From Mariniblastus sp. (GTDB lineage Bacteria > Planctomycetota > Planctomycetia > Pirellulales > Pirellulaceae), in the NCBI GenBank assembly GCA_022447555.1, contig JAKVBF010000013.1:62001-126000 (forward strand): a stretch of DNA of 64,000 nt. The letters run 5' to 3'. Position numbers and translations under genes: made by a program. This document shows, piece after piece, positions 39,030 to 50,011 of the stretch (position 1 is its first letter; every line of letters begins with the position of its first letter). The notes beneath the pieces are model-generated. The model ran no database searches. It was not told where the DNA came from and saw only the letters and a program-made list of their open reading frames with translations.

Positions 39030-40076
39030 GTGGACTCAATGCCTGAGAAGAAAAGTAAAAAACGAAACGCTTCCGAGCGCATGATCAGTGAGCCCACCGA
39101 GCGAGCGGACGCTCCGAAAAAAAACCGGTCTACGCCAACGGCAAGTAACGAAGTCGCTTCAAAAAACGACGTATCAGGACTTGAGTGGAGCGTGCTTTTT
39201 GGTTCGCTAAGCATTTTATTCCTATGGTCGTACTGGCCGACTCTGGTGCATTTGATTGATCAGTGGTCACGGGTTCCTGATTATTCACACGGCTTTCTCG
39301 TCGTCCCTATTGCCATCTATTTTTTGTGGATCACTAGAGAGGGATTCGTCCGTTCACAACACTCGGTCCACTGGGCAGGCCTTGGCTTAATCTTGGTGGG
39401 ATCCTTGGTCCGTTTTTGTGGCACGTACTACTACCTAGACGCCTTCCAAGGATGGTCAATTCCAATCTGGGCGATGGGCTTGGTTTGGATGTTTTTTGGA
39501 TGGCCCGCTTTCCTTTGGTCTTTTCCGGCTATTGCATTTTTAATCTTCATGGTGCCCTTGCCCTATTCCATCGAAAACATGCTCAGTGTCCCTCTTCAAA
39601 ATGTATCGACAAAAATCAGCCTGTTCGTTCTGCAGTGCCTGGGGCAACCTGCCACTTCGGAGGGCACCACGATCTCCTTGGGCTCCAATACGCTTGAAGT
39701 TGCGAGGGCGTGTTCAGGCTTGCGAATTTTCTTTGGAATCACCGCTCTGGCATACGCTTTTTCAATGCTCTTCAAGCGGCCCATTTGGACCAAATTAATG
39801 TTATTCCTGGCAATCCTACCGATCACGTTAATGGCCAACTCAATTCGGATTGTTTCAATCGGCTTATTCATGCAGTTAGGCATGGATGAAACCGCACAGC
39901 ACTTGGGGCATGATTTGGCCGGCTTGTTCATGATCCCGCTAGCGGCGGGACTATTTGCCGTCACCTTATTTTACCTCGACAGACTCTTTCCCATGGTCTC
40001 TAGCTTTGACGCGCAAAGCATGATGCGGAGCCAAGTTCAAAAAAAGCGACAAGTACAAACTAGTTTCAACGATTAA
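39030..40076 (+). CDS. Exosortase family protein
   Basis: Multi-TM; WPTLVHLIDQWSRVPDYSHGFLVVPIAIYFLW; catalytic-type Cys in EVARACSGLRIFFGI, Arg in NSIRIVSIG, His in QHLGHDLAGLF. Confidence 0.93.
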   Translation: MDSMPEKKSKKRNASERMISEPTERADAPKKNRSTPTASNEVASKNDVSGLEWSVLFGSLSILFLWSYWPTLVHLIDQWSRVPDYSHGFLVVPIAIYFLWITREGFVRSQHSVHWAGLGLILVGSLVRFCGTYYYLDAFQGWSIPIWAMGLVWMFFGWPAFLWSFPAIAFLIFMVPLPYSIENMLSVPLQNVSTKISLFVLQCLGQPATSEGTTISLGSNTLEVARACSGLRIFFGITALAYAFSMLFKRPIWTKLMLFLAILPITLMANSIRIVSIGLFMQLGMDETAQHLGHDLAGLFMIPLAAGLFAVTLFYLDRLFPMVSSFDAQSMMRSQVQKKRQVQTSFND

Positions 40077-40082
40077 ACAACC

Positions 40083-42209
40083 ATGAAAAAAAATCTACCG
40101 ACGTCGAAATCCGCTGCTCATCCGGATGCAATCGCACTGGCAAAACTTGTTCTCCGAAAATGGGGAGTCGTGGCATTTTTTGCGGGGACGCTACTAGCAA
40201 CCGCTGCCGCAGTTTTGACGATCTGGTTTTGGGAGCCATCTTATGACGCCAAACAGTTCGTAAAGATTCGGCAGAACCGAGAGTTCATTGCGATTGACGA
40301 CAACAGCAACAAAAAGATGGAACCCAAACGTTATTTAGCCCCCGTGTCCAGCGAACCCTTACTACGTGAACTGCTTGTGGAAGAGGCCGTGATTGAGCGG
40401 CGGCCGGACATCACGATCCCTGAATTAAAAAGCATGATCCGTTACGAAGCGGTCGGCGGTGAGCTATACGCCATCATTTGTCGTGATCAGGACCCACAGC
40501 TTGCTGCCATTGTGGCTGAATTAATTGCCAACGAGTTGCTGAATGGAATCAATGATGATCGCCAACAAACGCTGGCAAACTTACGCCAAAAAATTGATGA
40601 CAAGATTCTTAACGCTGAGGCCGATGTCACGACATTGAGTAACAAAATGCGTGATCTGAATGCAAAAATGATGCTATCAGAACCGGGTGACACCACTCGA
40701 GCTGATCCAACCGGAGCCATCAGAATAAAGCTGGAAAACGATTTAGATGTCAAACAAGCGAACCTGAAACTGCAGCAAGTCGCCTTGGTACGAAAAAAAG
40801 AGGAACTCGAAAACGTCGAGGACAATTTTGAGGAGGTCCTCGTTCTAGCATCTGTTAACAGTTCGCCGATCCTGTCAGGGATCGATACTCAGATACGCCA
40901 GCTTAAGGCAGAACGATCCAACAGTCTGCGTCTGGGATCGGGACACCCATCGATGGAGGCGATTAATGAGCGACTATCTCGGGCACACGAGAATCGCGAA
41001 GGTGAGTACGCAAAACTCCTAGAGACCGCCAGGGAGACTTGGGTGAACACTGAAAAGGCGAGGTTGACCCGGGAAATCAAACAGATCGACTCTTATATTC
41101 AAACGGTCACATCAAGTATTTCCAGCGATAAAAATGAAATCACACAGCTGGTTTCAGAATATCGTGAATCCAATGATCTCAATTTTCAAATTAAAGAACT
41201 TGGCTGGGAGCGCGATCGAGCTGCAGAATCGCTCAGTTTCTGGATCGATCGTTTGAGCAATGTTAGTGGAAAACAGTTGGCCGAGTTCGACGTGACGTTG
41301 TTCGGTACCGACAATGGATCGACCGCCGTACAGATTCCCCTGCAGCCGGTAGAACAATACCCTTTCAAGCTACTCCTGATCGCTTGTACCCCAGCGTTTT
41401 TTCTGCCTCTTGCCCTGGCGTTTCTCTGGGAATTAAAAATGCAACGCGTTAGCCACCCGGATCAAATGAAAGGGCATATCCCATCCAGTTTGTTAGGCGA
41501 AATTGCGGACCTACCGATGCGAAGCCAAACCCAAGCCAGAATGAACTCCAAAAGAATTACTCGGCAACTGCGGCTTTACGAAGAAAGCGTGGACAATCTC
41601 AGTGCCATCATGATGCACATTGCGGAGAGTCAGCCGATGGTCTTTTCTGTCACAAGTGCTTCGAGTAACGAGGGAAAAACAACCCTCTCTTCTCAACTGG
41701 CAATCAGCTCTGCCCGCTCTAACTTTGGCCGTACTTTGCTGGTCGATGCAGATCTCCGTTCACCAAGTCTTCACCGTTTGTTGGAGTTGCCAGTTAGCCC
41801 TGGTCTAACCGATATCCTTTCTGGATCGGCTACGCTAGAAGAGGCCATTAGTGAAACGCAAATCGACAACCTAGACGTGCTGCCTGCTGGCAAACTGCTG
41901 ACCAGCCCGCGACGCTATTTCTCGGGCGATCCATGGCACGAAACTTTGGCTCTACTGAAAGATCGTTACGACCACATCGTCATCGACACTCCACCGGTGT
42001 TAGCAGCCAGCGAATCACTGGCGATCTCCAAAGAGTGTGACCACGCGTTAATGTGTATTTTGCGAGATGTCAGCGTCACGGATTCAGTCAAGCGAGCGTA
42101 CGACCGGTTAATCGCAGCGGACGTCAACGTCGTCGGCTACGCCTTCAGTGGCGTACCTCAGACGGAATATGCCATCAAATATGGCAGCTACGAATACAAC
42201 ATGTCTTAA
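40083..42209 (+). CDS. Polysaccharide co-polymerase / BY-kinase (Wzz-Wzc-like)
   Basis: N-terminal TM and coiled coil; C-terminal VTSASSNEGKTTLSSQLA Walker A, LLVDADLRSPSLHRLL, HIVIDTPPVLA; Tyr-containing tail EYAIKYGSYEYNMS. Confidence 0.92.
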   Translation: MKKNLPTSKSAAHPDAIALAKLVLRKWGVVAFFAGTLLATAAAVLTIWFWEPSYDAKQFVKIRQNREFIAIDDNSNKKMEPKRYLAPVSSEPLLRELLVEEAVIERRPDITIPELKSMIRYEAVGGELYAIICRDQDPQLAAIVAELIANELLNGINDDRQQTLANLRQKIDDKILNAEADVTTLSNKMRDLNAKMMLSEPGDTTRADPTGAIRIKLENDLDVKQANLKLQQVALVRKKEELENVEDNFEEVLVLASVNSSPILSGIDTQIRQLKAERSNSLRLGSGHPSMEAINERLSRAHENREGEYAKLLETARETWVNTEKARLTREIKQIDSYIQTVTSSISSDKNEITQLVSEYRESNDLNFQIKELGWERDRAAESLSFWIDRLSNVSGKQLAEFDVTLFGTDNGSTAVQIPLQPVEQYPFKLLLIACTPAFFLPLALAFLWELKMQRVSHPDQMKGHIPSSLLGEIADLPMRSQTQARMNSKRITRQLRLYEESVDNLSAIMMHIAESQPMVFSVTSASSNEGKTTLSSQLAISSARSNFGRTLLVDADLRSPSLHRLLELPVSPGLTDILSGSATLEEAISETQIDNLDVLPAGKLLTSPRRYFSGDPWHETLALLKDRYDHIVIDTPPVLAASESLAISKECDHALMCILRDVSVTDSVKRAYDRLIAADVNVVGYAFSGVPQTEYAIKYGSYEYNMS

Positions 42210-42218
42210 AACCGCCCC

Positions 42219-45200
42219 ATGAAGGTCGCCCCTTCAAACAAAATCATGCCCCGAAATCCCAATTACAATACTCGCAAGCCAATACAACAGCAGGTCACCA
42301 ATTGGCGGCTCCTGTTGACGACGACCATCTCGGTAGCGGTCATCGCCCCGCTGCTCTATCTTTGGCATGGCTATTGCGTTTCAAAAATGGGGCGTTACTT
42401 TTTGGATCGCGCCCTGATTGCAACGGAACTTGCGACTCAAAAAGAAGAAATCGAAAAGATATTGCTAGGTATCGGCCCCCTCAATGCGGGGGAAGAGCTG
42501 AACGTAGACCACGCACAGAAGCTAAAAGAATTTGATGAACAACTTCAACTCTTTGACTCAAAACTTGCATCGAAAAACAATCGCCCCTCCTCTACTGAAT
42601 TATGGGGTAAAGCGACTATATTTCTTGACTTGCTCAAAAACATAGAAGAGGTAGACGGAGAGGTTCGGCGTCGCTTAGCGGTCGCTTATTCCAAATCTAC
42701 CCTCGGCATTCGCAATCCCCGAAGATGTGCGCAATTATATGCCCAGGCAGCGCTACTTTCACCCGAGCGTCGCGACGAGCTTCTAATACAGGCAGCTGAC
42801 TTCTACAACCAAGCCTTTGATTTCGATAATGCAGAGCAAGCCCTCGAGCAAGTCACTCGCACCGACAATCTGTCCGATGATTCCGTAGCGGTAATGGCCC
42901 GCGTGAAAGCCAATTCGTTATGGGGCAACATGCTGGCGGCTGGACCGACGCGATCCAACGATGAATTAGGGCCGTTTCTTTCCCAAGCGATCGTAAAGAA
43001 CCCCGAAGACATTGATTTACCGGTATTCCTTGCCTTGCTCTATGCGACGCCCAACCGAAGAGGCAACTTAGGCCCGAATCAGGTGGCGCGCGTTGAAGAA
43101 CAAGGTGGCAACTATCAGGCCATGGCCAATCAAATCGTCGATGCAATGGTCAATCGAAATCCAAGCTCGGCTATGGCACTTCTTCAGAGATATAAATTTC
43201 GAACCAATACCGACGCCTACAATTCCATTAAAGATTTGCTTGAAGCCGAGAAGCTCGAGCCAACGAATGTGAACGTTCAGTTCGAACTGGGCAAAGCGCG
43301 GTATGACCAGTATCAGCAAGCGCTCGTCGGGCAACCGACGAATGTCACCGAGCGAATCACGGAACAACCGAGAGAGCTCATTAACGCCAAGGCCAATTTT
43401 AAGTATTGCGCTCAATATTCCCCAAGACGGATGGCGACCTTTCTATATTTAGGTGAAATCGAACGCCAATTAGGTAATGTTGATGATGCGATTGAGGTTT
43501 GGCTGGCAGCACTTGATCGGTTGAATAGTTTTACCCCGGACCTGACTACCTTGGTCCGCATCCGCCAAAATACGATCTTGGCACTCATCGAGCAGCACGA
43601 CGCCAATGATCACTCGACGGCCAATCGCCTCACACAAGCCAAAGAACAATTGGCTCGGCTCGGTGAATTCATCACCCAGTCAGCTAACGCTTCATTGGAC
43701 CCCGAGTTGCTATTTGAGCTGAGCCAGACACGGCAATACTTGGAGGCCATCTTGCTTACCGAAACCAAGCAGTACGGTTCTGCCATCGATTTGCTCGTGC
43801 CAGCCATCCGCAACGAATCGAGTAACCCAAACAGCCGCACTGTCTTGATGGCGAGATTGCTGGGTACCATTTATTCCGAACTTGGTTTGAATGAACAAGC
43901 GGCCAAAATTTATAATGATGCTGCAGAAATGACGGATGAGCCAGCTTTGCGGAAAGAGTTTTCTCAGCGGGCAAGCCAAAAACGCGCAAAATCTGGCAAC
44001 CGAGCGCTTACGATACAGGACGTTCCACCGCCAAACCCCGATAGCTCATCGGTAGAAGAATGGTATCAGTATGCTCAGTTCATATTGCAGAACGAGAGCA
44101 GGAAACCGAAAAACCAACGAGATCTAACTGCGTTCACAAACGCCATGTCGCGAGTTTCTTCTTTGAGGTCCAGCGAAACCGTTAAAGACACTTGGCGATT
44201 CGATGTGGCAAAATTGATCGGGGAAACACTCGTTCTAGAAAGCTCTAAGGCGGAACTGTCCGAGCTGGTTAAGCGGGTCAGAGCCCTCGAACCTGAGGCC
44301 AATAACAACGTCGGATTAACCCGAGGTTTGGCGGATCTCTATCGTCGATTAAATGCGCAAGATCCGAATTTAGGATTGAGCGAAGACACGACCCGGATGA
44401 TAGACCAATACATTGCACTTTCCGACCGCTCCGCCGAATCGTTTATTGTCGCAGCCAATATTTTAATCGGCCAAAAGAAATCAGATGAGGCCAAGTCAAA
44501 AATTCAAGAAGGACTCGATACCGCGAAACCCAACGACCAAAAAAATCTGCGATTGGCAATGGTCTCCCTGCTATTGACCGAAGGCAACGTCACTGAGGCT
44601 TATGAAAGCCTATTAAAACTTGCCGATGACTTCCCTGACTCGCCCGATCTGACCACTCGCTTAGCCTCTTTCTGCGTGCAATTCCCGATGCTCAATACCG
44701 ACGAGCCTGCAGCGTGGGAAACACGCCTCAAACGCATTGAGGGCGCCGAAGGTGTTTATTCCAAATGTTTGAATGTTATTAGAACCCTGCGATCGGTTGA
44801 AACAAGTGGAGAATCAGCGGATCTGAAGCTTAATCAAGAGCAACTTAACGCAGCAAAAACGTTATGTCGTTCCATCGTCTCACAGCGTCCCGATTGGTCG
44901 ATTGGACACACTCTGACCGGCCAAGTCCTGCTTGCTCAATCAAACAATATCCGCCAGATCAACCTCCGTGACCGAGTCATCGATGACTCCAATTTTGTTC
45001 AGCTTAGAAAGGCCGCCGTGAATGCTTTTAGCCGCGGCGTGGAGCTGGGTGAATCGCGGCGTTGGGTCTTGGTGCCTCTTGCTCAAATGCAAACACCTCA
45101 AGAGCGAAAAGCGACACTGGCATTACTGAACCCTGGAACGATTGTACAAGACCCGGATTTATTACGAATGCAGGTTTCCATGTCGATCGCAGGCAATGAT

Positions 45201-47261
45201 ACAGAAAACGCGCTTCGAACCGTTGAATTCGCCACTAAGGCTAATCCCAAAAATGGATTGAACTGGCTGACTCTGGCCGCGATTCAATTAAATCTAGGCC
45301 GCAGTGACGATGCGTTTGCCTCATGCCAAACAGCTCGTGAATTAACAGATAACCAGCCCTTGGAAGAGCGGCAAAGAACGATGAAAAATCTACTCAACTT
45401 TTATTCCACGGCCAGTCAGTTTGGGCCTCAGCCTGCCAATACCACATGGGAGAAACAAGCGGTCACGTTGCAACCTCTGGTTGTCACACTATTCGAGGGC
45501 ACCGAAAAGACATTTCAAGAAGCGCGAACATTATCGCAAATAGGTAACCCACGGGCCGCAATTGCGTTTTCCAAAGTCGTGGACGAGGCACCAAAGAATC
45601 CTACCTATTTACGTGCTGCCCTAGCCTATTTTACGAGTGGTAAGACCTCGGCAGAAACCTCCTATGCTGAAGGGATTCGAGTCTGTCAGTTACTCCGAGA
45701 ACTCCCCAATTTAGACGACCGCCAACGTTTGACATTTGTTTGGACACAAGCCAACCTGTACGCCAAACGAGGCACGAACGACGACTGGGCATCCTTGAAA
45801 GCCCTGTTTTCAGAAAACAACATTGACCCCTCAGCTCGCAATGCCAGCGAATACAACATCTTGCTCGCCGTACTCTTATTAACGAAAGAAGCCGTTACTA
45901 ACTCGGAACGTCAGCAAAATTTAAACGAAGCATTCCAGTTGGTTGAAAAAGGAAGCAATACCGCAGAACTGGTTTTGGGGGGGCAGGTTCAAGAATTACT
46001 GGCACCCTTCCAAAAAGACAAAACAACTCAACTAGAACTGATCGCGGACGCTCGAAGTCGATTCATTAAAGCGGGTGAAGCCACAGATCTGGCCACGGCC
46101 CAAGTCTCCACGATTATAAAGTTCTTTATCAACCAACAAGACTTAGACAATGCCGATCTCTACTTAACGCGACTGAAAAGCATGGTGGGCACGCCGCTGG
46201 TCGAGAGTATTCCAGCCGTCGGACTTCAGTCTGAAATCATGAATCAGCGAGGTGTGGATCCCGCTGAGATCACCCGTATCATTGATGAGTTTGGAACGGA
46301 TATGGCTTCTGAAATTCGCAATACTTCGAAGATGAATCAGGCCAAACAGTACCAGCGGATAGCGAGCATTTTTGACTCCGTCAATCTACCGAATCAATCG
46401 TTGAAGTGGAATGAGAAAGCGGTGGCCATTGAACCACGGTTTCGTCTAGCTTTGGCTATGGAAAACAACAAGCTCGGCAATAAGGATAAAGCGGTTGACC
46501 TTTGCTTAGAAGCTTTTTCTGACACTGGGGACACTTCGTATCTCATCGCACTCACCCAAATACTGATCACTGGCAAAGCCAGTCCGTACCACTTCCAAAA
46601 AGCTAACCCCATCTTTTCCAAAGCTTTGGTAAATAAGACTTTTAACCGGGGGCAAAGAATTAATCTTTTGTTAAGCATCGCTAATGTTCGCATTGCTGGG
46701 GAAGGAAGAACGCGTGATGCGATCGAGCTCTACGAGCAAGCCGCAAAGCTGGCGCCCGGCAATTTGCTCATTTTAAATAACTTAGCGACTGCTTACTCAG
46801 AACCCGAAGGTGAGCTAAATATCGCAATGGAGTATATAAATCAGGCATTGTTAAGGCATGGCAACCGCCCGGAGCTGATCGATACCAAAGCGGTGATCCT
46901 GATGAAACTGGGGAAACTCCAAAGTGCCTTGGAGCTTCTAACAGATATCACAAATCTTGAGTCTGACCCTCGATATTGGTGGCATCGGGCAGAAGTTGAG
47001 TTTAAAATTTACCAGAAATCAGCCAATGCAGATCTTCTCAAAGCGGCACGAAAGCACTTTCAAACCGCGCAAAATTTGCAACTGGCAAACCAGATATTTA
47101 CACCCAATGAAGAGTTGCGCCTTGATGATTTGGAAAAAGAGCTATCTGCTGCTGAGCGACCATCTGTAAATTCTAGTTCTCGCTGCTTCTCGCCTAACGC
47201 CTCATCAGCAATGCAAATATCCGCGCAAACACCCCAACCGGGAATGCAGGTACTCCAGTGA
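42219..47261 (+). CDS. Very large TPR-repeat protein (1680 aa) with N-terminal TM
   Basis: Repeated TPR-like helices (e.g. RDAIELYEQAAKLAPGNLLILNNLATAYSE; IAFSKVVDEAPKNPTYLRAALAYF); located between the BY-kinase and EpsI-like genes. Confidence 0.85.
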   Translation: MKVAPSNKIMPRNPNYNTRKPIQQQVTNWRLLLTTTISVAVIAPLLYLWHGYCVSKMGRYFLDRALIATELATQKEEIEKILLGIGPLNAGEELNVDHAQKLKEFDEQLQLFDSKLASKNNRPSSTELWGKATIFLDLLKNIEEVDGEVRRRLAVAYSKSTLGIRNPRRCAQLYAQAALLSPERRDELLIQAADFYNQAFDFDNAEQALEQVTRTDNLSDDSVAVMARVKANSLWGNMLAAGPTRSNDELGPFLSQAIVKNPEDIDLPVFLALLYATPNRRGNLGPNQVARVEEQGGNYQAMANQIVDAMVNRNPSSAMALLQRYKFRTNTDAYNSIKDLLEAEKLEPTNVNVQFELGKARYDQYQQALVGQPTNVTERITEQPRELINAKANFKYCAQYSPRRMATFLYLGEIERQLGNVDDAIEVWLAALDRLNSFTPDLTTLVRIRQNTILALIEQHDANDHSTANRLTQAKEQLARLGEFITQSANASLDPELLFELSQTRQYLEAILLTETKQYGSAIDLLVPAIRNESSNPNSRTVLMARLLGTIYSELGLNEQAAKIYNDAAEMTDEPALRKEFSQRASQKRAKSGNRALTIQDVPPPNPDSSSVEEWYQYAQFILQNESRKPKNQRDLTAFTNAMSRVSSLRSSETVKDTWRFDVAKLIGETLVLESSKAELSELVKRVRALEPEANNNVGLTRGLADLYRRLNAQDPNLGLSEDTTRMIDQYIALSDRSAESFIVAANILIGQKKSDEAKSKIQEGLDTAKPNDQKNLRLAMVSLLLTEGNVTEAYESLLKLADDFPDSPDLTTRLASFCVQFPMLNTDEPAAWETRLKRIEGAEGVYSKCLNVIRTLRSVETSGESADLKLNQEQLNAAKTLCRSIVSQRPDWSIGHTLTGQVLLAQSNNIRQINLRDRVIDDSNFVQLRKAAVNAFSRGVELGESRRWVLVPLAQMQTPQERKATLALLNPGTIVQDPDLLRMQVSMSIAGNDTENALRTVEFATKANPKNGLNWLTLAAIQLNLGRSDDAFASCQTARELTDNQPLEERQRTMKNLLNFYSTASQFGPQPANTTWEKQAVTLQPLVVTLFEGTEKTFQEARTLSQIGNPRAAIAFSKVVDEAPKNPTYLRAALAYFTSGKTSAETSYAEGIRVCQLLRELPNLDDRQRLTFVWTQANLYAKRGTNDDWASLKALFSENNIDPSARNASEYNILLAVLLLTKEAVTNSERQQNLNEAFQLVEKGSNTAELVLGGQVQELLAPFQKDKTTQLELIADARSRFIKAGEATDLATAQVSTIIKFFINQQDLDNADLYLTRLKSMVGTPLVESIPAVGLQSEIMNQRGVDPAEITRIIDEFGTDMASEIRNTSKMNQAKQYQRIASIFDSVNLPNQSLKWNEKAVAIEPRFRLALAMENNKLGNKDKAVDLCLEAFSDTGDTSYLIALTQILITGKASPYHFQKANPIFSKALVNKTFNRGQRINLLLSIANVRIAGEGRTRDAIELYEQAAKLAPGNLLILNNLATAYSEPEGELNIAMEYINQALLRHGNRPELIDTKAVILMKLGKLQSALELLTDITNLESDPRYWWHRAEVEFKIYQKSANADLLKAARKHFQTAQNLQLANQIFTPNEELRLDDLEKELSAAERPSVNSSSRCFSPNASSAMQISAQTPQPGMQVLQ

Positions 47262-47917
47262 ATGTAAAACTAATCCTCGGCCTATTGGCTGTCATCACTC
47301 TGACCCTGGTACCCGCGATCGTAGACGGCCAGCGGCGATTTCGCTGGGGCGAAGACGATGAGCTTGTGAAGCTTTCGGAAAACATGAGAAACCTTCCTAA
47401 GCAAATTGGCGATTGGGAATGCACGACGGAAAAACCGCTCGACACAACCAGCGCCGAACTACTTACGCCCATTGCGTCAATCAACCGGGTTTACTTAAAC
47501 CGCCGCAAAAATTTAAGCGCTAATTTATTTATCTTGTTAGGGCCAACCGGCCCAACAGCTGTTCACACGCCGGACATTTGCTTCAACAGTCGTGAATTCA
47601 AAAAACTGAGCGAACGAACAATAATCAATGCGAGCCCGTCCGCCGATCAACAAAATAGTACTGATTCAAATTTCTTCCGAACCGAATTTAAATCTCGGGA
47701 TATCAACGAGTCTGGCCTTAAGTCCATTTACGCTTGGACAATCGATGGGCAATGGTCTGCAGCTGAGCGACCACGTTTCGAATTCTCGCGAAGTCGATAT
47801 CTATTCAAACTCCAAGCGACGTCAAGATTTGAAAGTGTGGATGCGATGAAGGACAGCAGAGCACTTGAGGTTTTTGTAAGCGATGTAGAAAACCTTTTAA
47901 ATCAGGTGGTTTTTTAA
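47258..47917 (+). CDS. EpsI-like exosortase-associated protein
   Basis: NLPKQIGDWECTTEKPL...INRVYLNRRKNLSANLFILLGPTGPTAVHTPDICFNSREFK; 4-nt overlap with the preceding gene. Confidence 0.75.
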   Translation: MNVKLILGLLAVITLTLVPAIVDGQRRFRWGEDDELVKLSENMRNLPKQIGDWECTTEKPLDTTSAELLTPIASINRVYLNRRKNLSANLFILLGPTGPTAVHTPDICFNSREFKKLSERTIINASPSADQQNSTDSNFFRTEFKSRDINESGLKSIYAWTIDGQWSAAERPRFEFSRSRYLFKLQATSRFESVDAMKDSRALEVFVSDVENLLNQVVF

Positions 47918-48001
47918 AGCGACCATGCCTTTTCCATTGCGTTTCAAACGTAGTTCTTTCCTCAATCAAAACCCTTAACTGCCACAAAACCCCAACATCG
48001 A

Positions 48002-48937
48002 ATGAAAACCGAGATGGGCAACTTCACAAAAACTCCAGCTCCAACCCAAGCACTCGCGGGCGCAGTTGCGAATAGGGAAACCCTTCCTAACGATAACGAC
48101 ACCTTTGATAGCTCCCTACCTGAAGTCTACCTCAAGTTTCGATATGGTTTGGAGCGGATGCTGGGACTCGTATTTCTAGTCGCCTCCCTGCCCTTGATTT
48201 TTGTACTATCATGCATTGTGCGACTGAATTCCAAAGGTGCGGCGATATACAAACAAACACGTGTTGGCTTGCACGGTCGGGAATTTTCGATGTTTAAGAT
48301 CAGAACGATGGTCTTGGACGCTGAACAACAGTCAGGCCCCGCATGGTGCTCTGAATCGGACCCGAGGATAACCTGGGTTGGTGCGTGGCTCCGATTTCTG
48401 CATCTTGACGAACTGCCCCAATTGTTCAATGTAGCCATGGGTGACATGTCATTTGTAGGCCCCCGTCCAGAGCGACCTGAATTCGTCGCCATCCTCTCTA
48501 AACAGGTCAGAGGTTACACCCAAAGACTGCGCGTTAAACCAGGAATCACGGGCTTGGCTCAAATCTATTTGCCGCCGGACCAAACATTAACATGCGTGAT
48601 CAAAAAAGTAAAAATGGATAGAGCCTACATTGCAACGACTTCGCTTAGAGTCGATTTAAAAATCTCGCTTTGCACCGTATTGAGAATGGCCGGGTTACGC
48701 CACGGCAAAGGACCCCAACTGATGGGACTTGATCGTGAGTATCAACAAATCATCAAAGAGTGTTGGAGGAGCGAATCAGAGGCGATTGAGTCCGAAGTGC
48801 CGTCAGAATTTCATGCCGACCTACTGAATCCTGCTTGGCAAACATACGAGAATGAACGCGAAATAGAAACGCCCGTACTCATTGGCGGTGACAGATTACA
48901 AGAAACCTCGGTCGATTCACCGAACAAACCTCGGTAG
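48002..48937 (+). CDS. Exopolysaccharide polyprenyl glycosylphosphotransferase (sugar transferase)
   Basis: YKQTRVGLHGREFSMFKIRTMVLDAE; FLHLDELPQLFNVAMGDMSFVGPRPERPEF; VKPGITGLAQI. Confidence 0.92.
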   Translation: MKTEMGNFTKTPAPTQALAGAVANRETLPNDNDTFDSSLPEVYLKFRYGLERMLGLVFLVASLPLIFVLSCIVRLNSKGAAIYKQTRVGLHGREFSMFKIRTMVLDAEQQSGPAWCSESDPRITWVGAWLRFLHLDELPQLFNVAMGDMSFVGPRPERPEFVAILSKQVRGYTQRLRVKPGITGLAQIYLPPDQTLTCVIKKVKMDRAYIATTSLRVDLKISLCTVLRMAGLRHGKGPQLMGLDREYQQIIKECWRSESEAIESEVPSEFHADLLNPAWQTYENEREIETPVLIGGDRLQETSVDSPNKPR

Positions 48938-48978
48938 CCAGACTCCGGCAACTGTTTGACCGTCGCGCTCACAAAAAC

Positions 48979-49881
48979 ATGGTTACCAACGCAATATCAA
49001 TCGATGTCGAAGACTATTTCCAAGTCTCCGGATTTGAAAAAGCTGTCTCACGAAAGAAGTGGGAGCAATACCCTTCACGCGTAGTTAATAATACGCGACG
49101 ATTACTGGCCATCTTTGAACGCCACCAGGTCACGGCGACTTTTTTTGTACTTGGCTGGGTGGCTGAGCGATTCCCGTTTCTGGTTAAAGAGATCTATGCT
49201 TTGGGCCATGAAGTCGGTTCCCATGGCTATTGGCACCGTTTGATCTACGAGATGTCACCCTCTGATTTTCGTAACGATCTGAGACAATCAATCGCTGTTT
49301 TACAAGACCTTACAGGTCAACCCATCACCTCCTTCCGCGCCCCCTCTTTTTCGATCACAAAACGATCACTGTGGGCATTAGATATCTTGGCAGAAGAAGG
49401 GATCACCCAAGATTCCAGTATCTTCCCAACCCACCATGATCGGTACGGTATCCCTGATGCATCTCCGGAAATTCACCAAATTGCGACAACTACACACGCT
49501 CTTTGGGAGTTCCCCATGTCAGTAGCCAAGTGGAGGGGCTTATCCGTCCCAGCCAGTGGTGGTGGCTATTTTCGACTCTACCCCTATCGAATAACCCGTC
49601 GTTTGATATCACAAATCAACGAAACGGGCCGGCCATTAATGTTTTATTTACATCCTTGGGAAATCGATCCCCAACAGCCATTGGTCGATGGCGTTCCATT
49701 TCTCTCCCGGCAAAGACATCGTATTAATTTGGCAAAAACTGAAGGAAAGCTGGAGCGACTTCTCACGGATTTTAAATTCACTTCAATGACAGATGTGTTG
49801 AAAATATATCAAACAAACCGTGGTCAATCAGTTTCAGCTCGTTCTGATATTAAAAACTATTCACGCGTTTCGCAAAGCTGA
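48979..49881 (+). CDS. Polysaccharide deacetylase (exosortase-system type, DUF3473-like C-terminus)
   Basis: MVTNAISIDVEDYFQVSGFE; EVGSHGYWHRLIYEMSP; FRAPSFSIT; FYLHPWEIDP. Confidence 0.92.
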   Translation: MVTNAISIDVEDYFQVSGFEKAVSRKKWEQYPSRVVNNTRRLLAIFERHQVTATFFVLGWVAERFPFLVKEIYALGHEVGSHGYWHRLIYEMSPSDFRNDLRQSIAVLQDLTGQPITSFRAPSFSITKRSLWALDILAEEGITQDSSIFPTHHDRYGIPDASPEIHQIATTTHALWEFPMSVAKWRGLSVPASGGGYFRLYPYRITRRLISQINETGRPLMFYLHPWEIDPQQPLVDGVPFLSRQRHRINLAKTEGKLERLLTDFKFTSMTDVLKIYQTNRGQSVSARSDIKNYSRVSQS

Positions 49882-50011
49882 ATACTGGCGATCAATTCCC
49901 GTAATCACGTCAGTCAGTGAATTCATATTGACGTTCAAAACCGAACCGTTCTCCTACCATATCAAACTAGCAATAGCCTGATTCTGCCAGCAAATCCTGG
50001 TAACCGACCGC

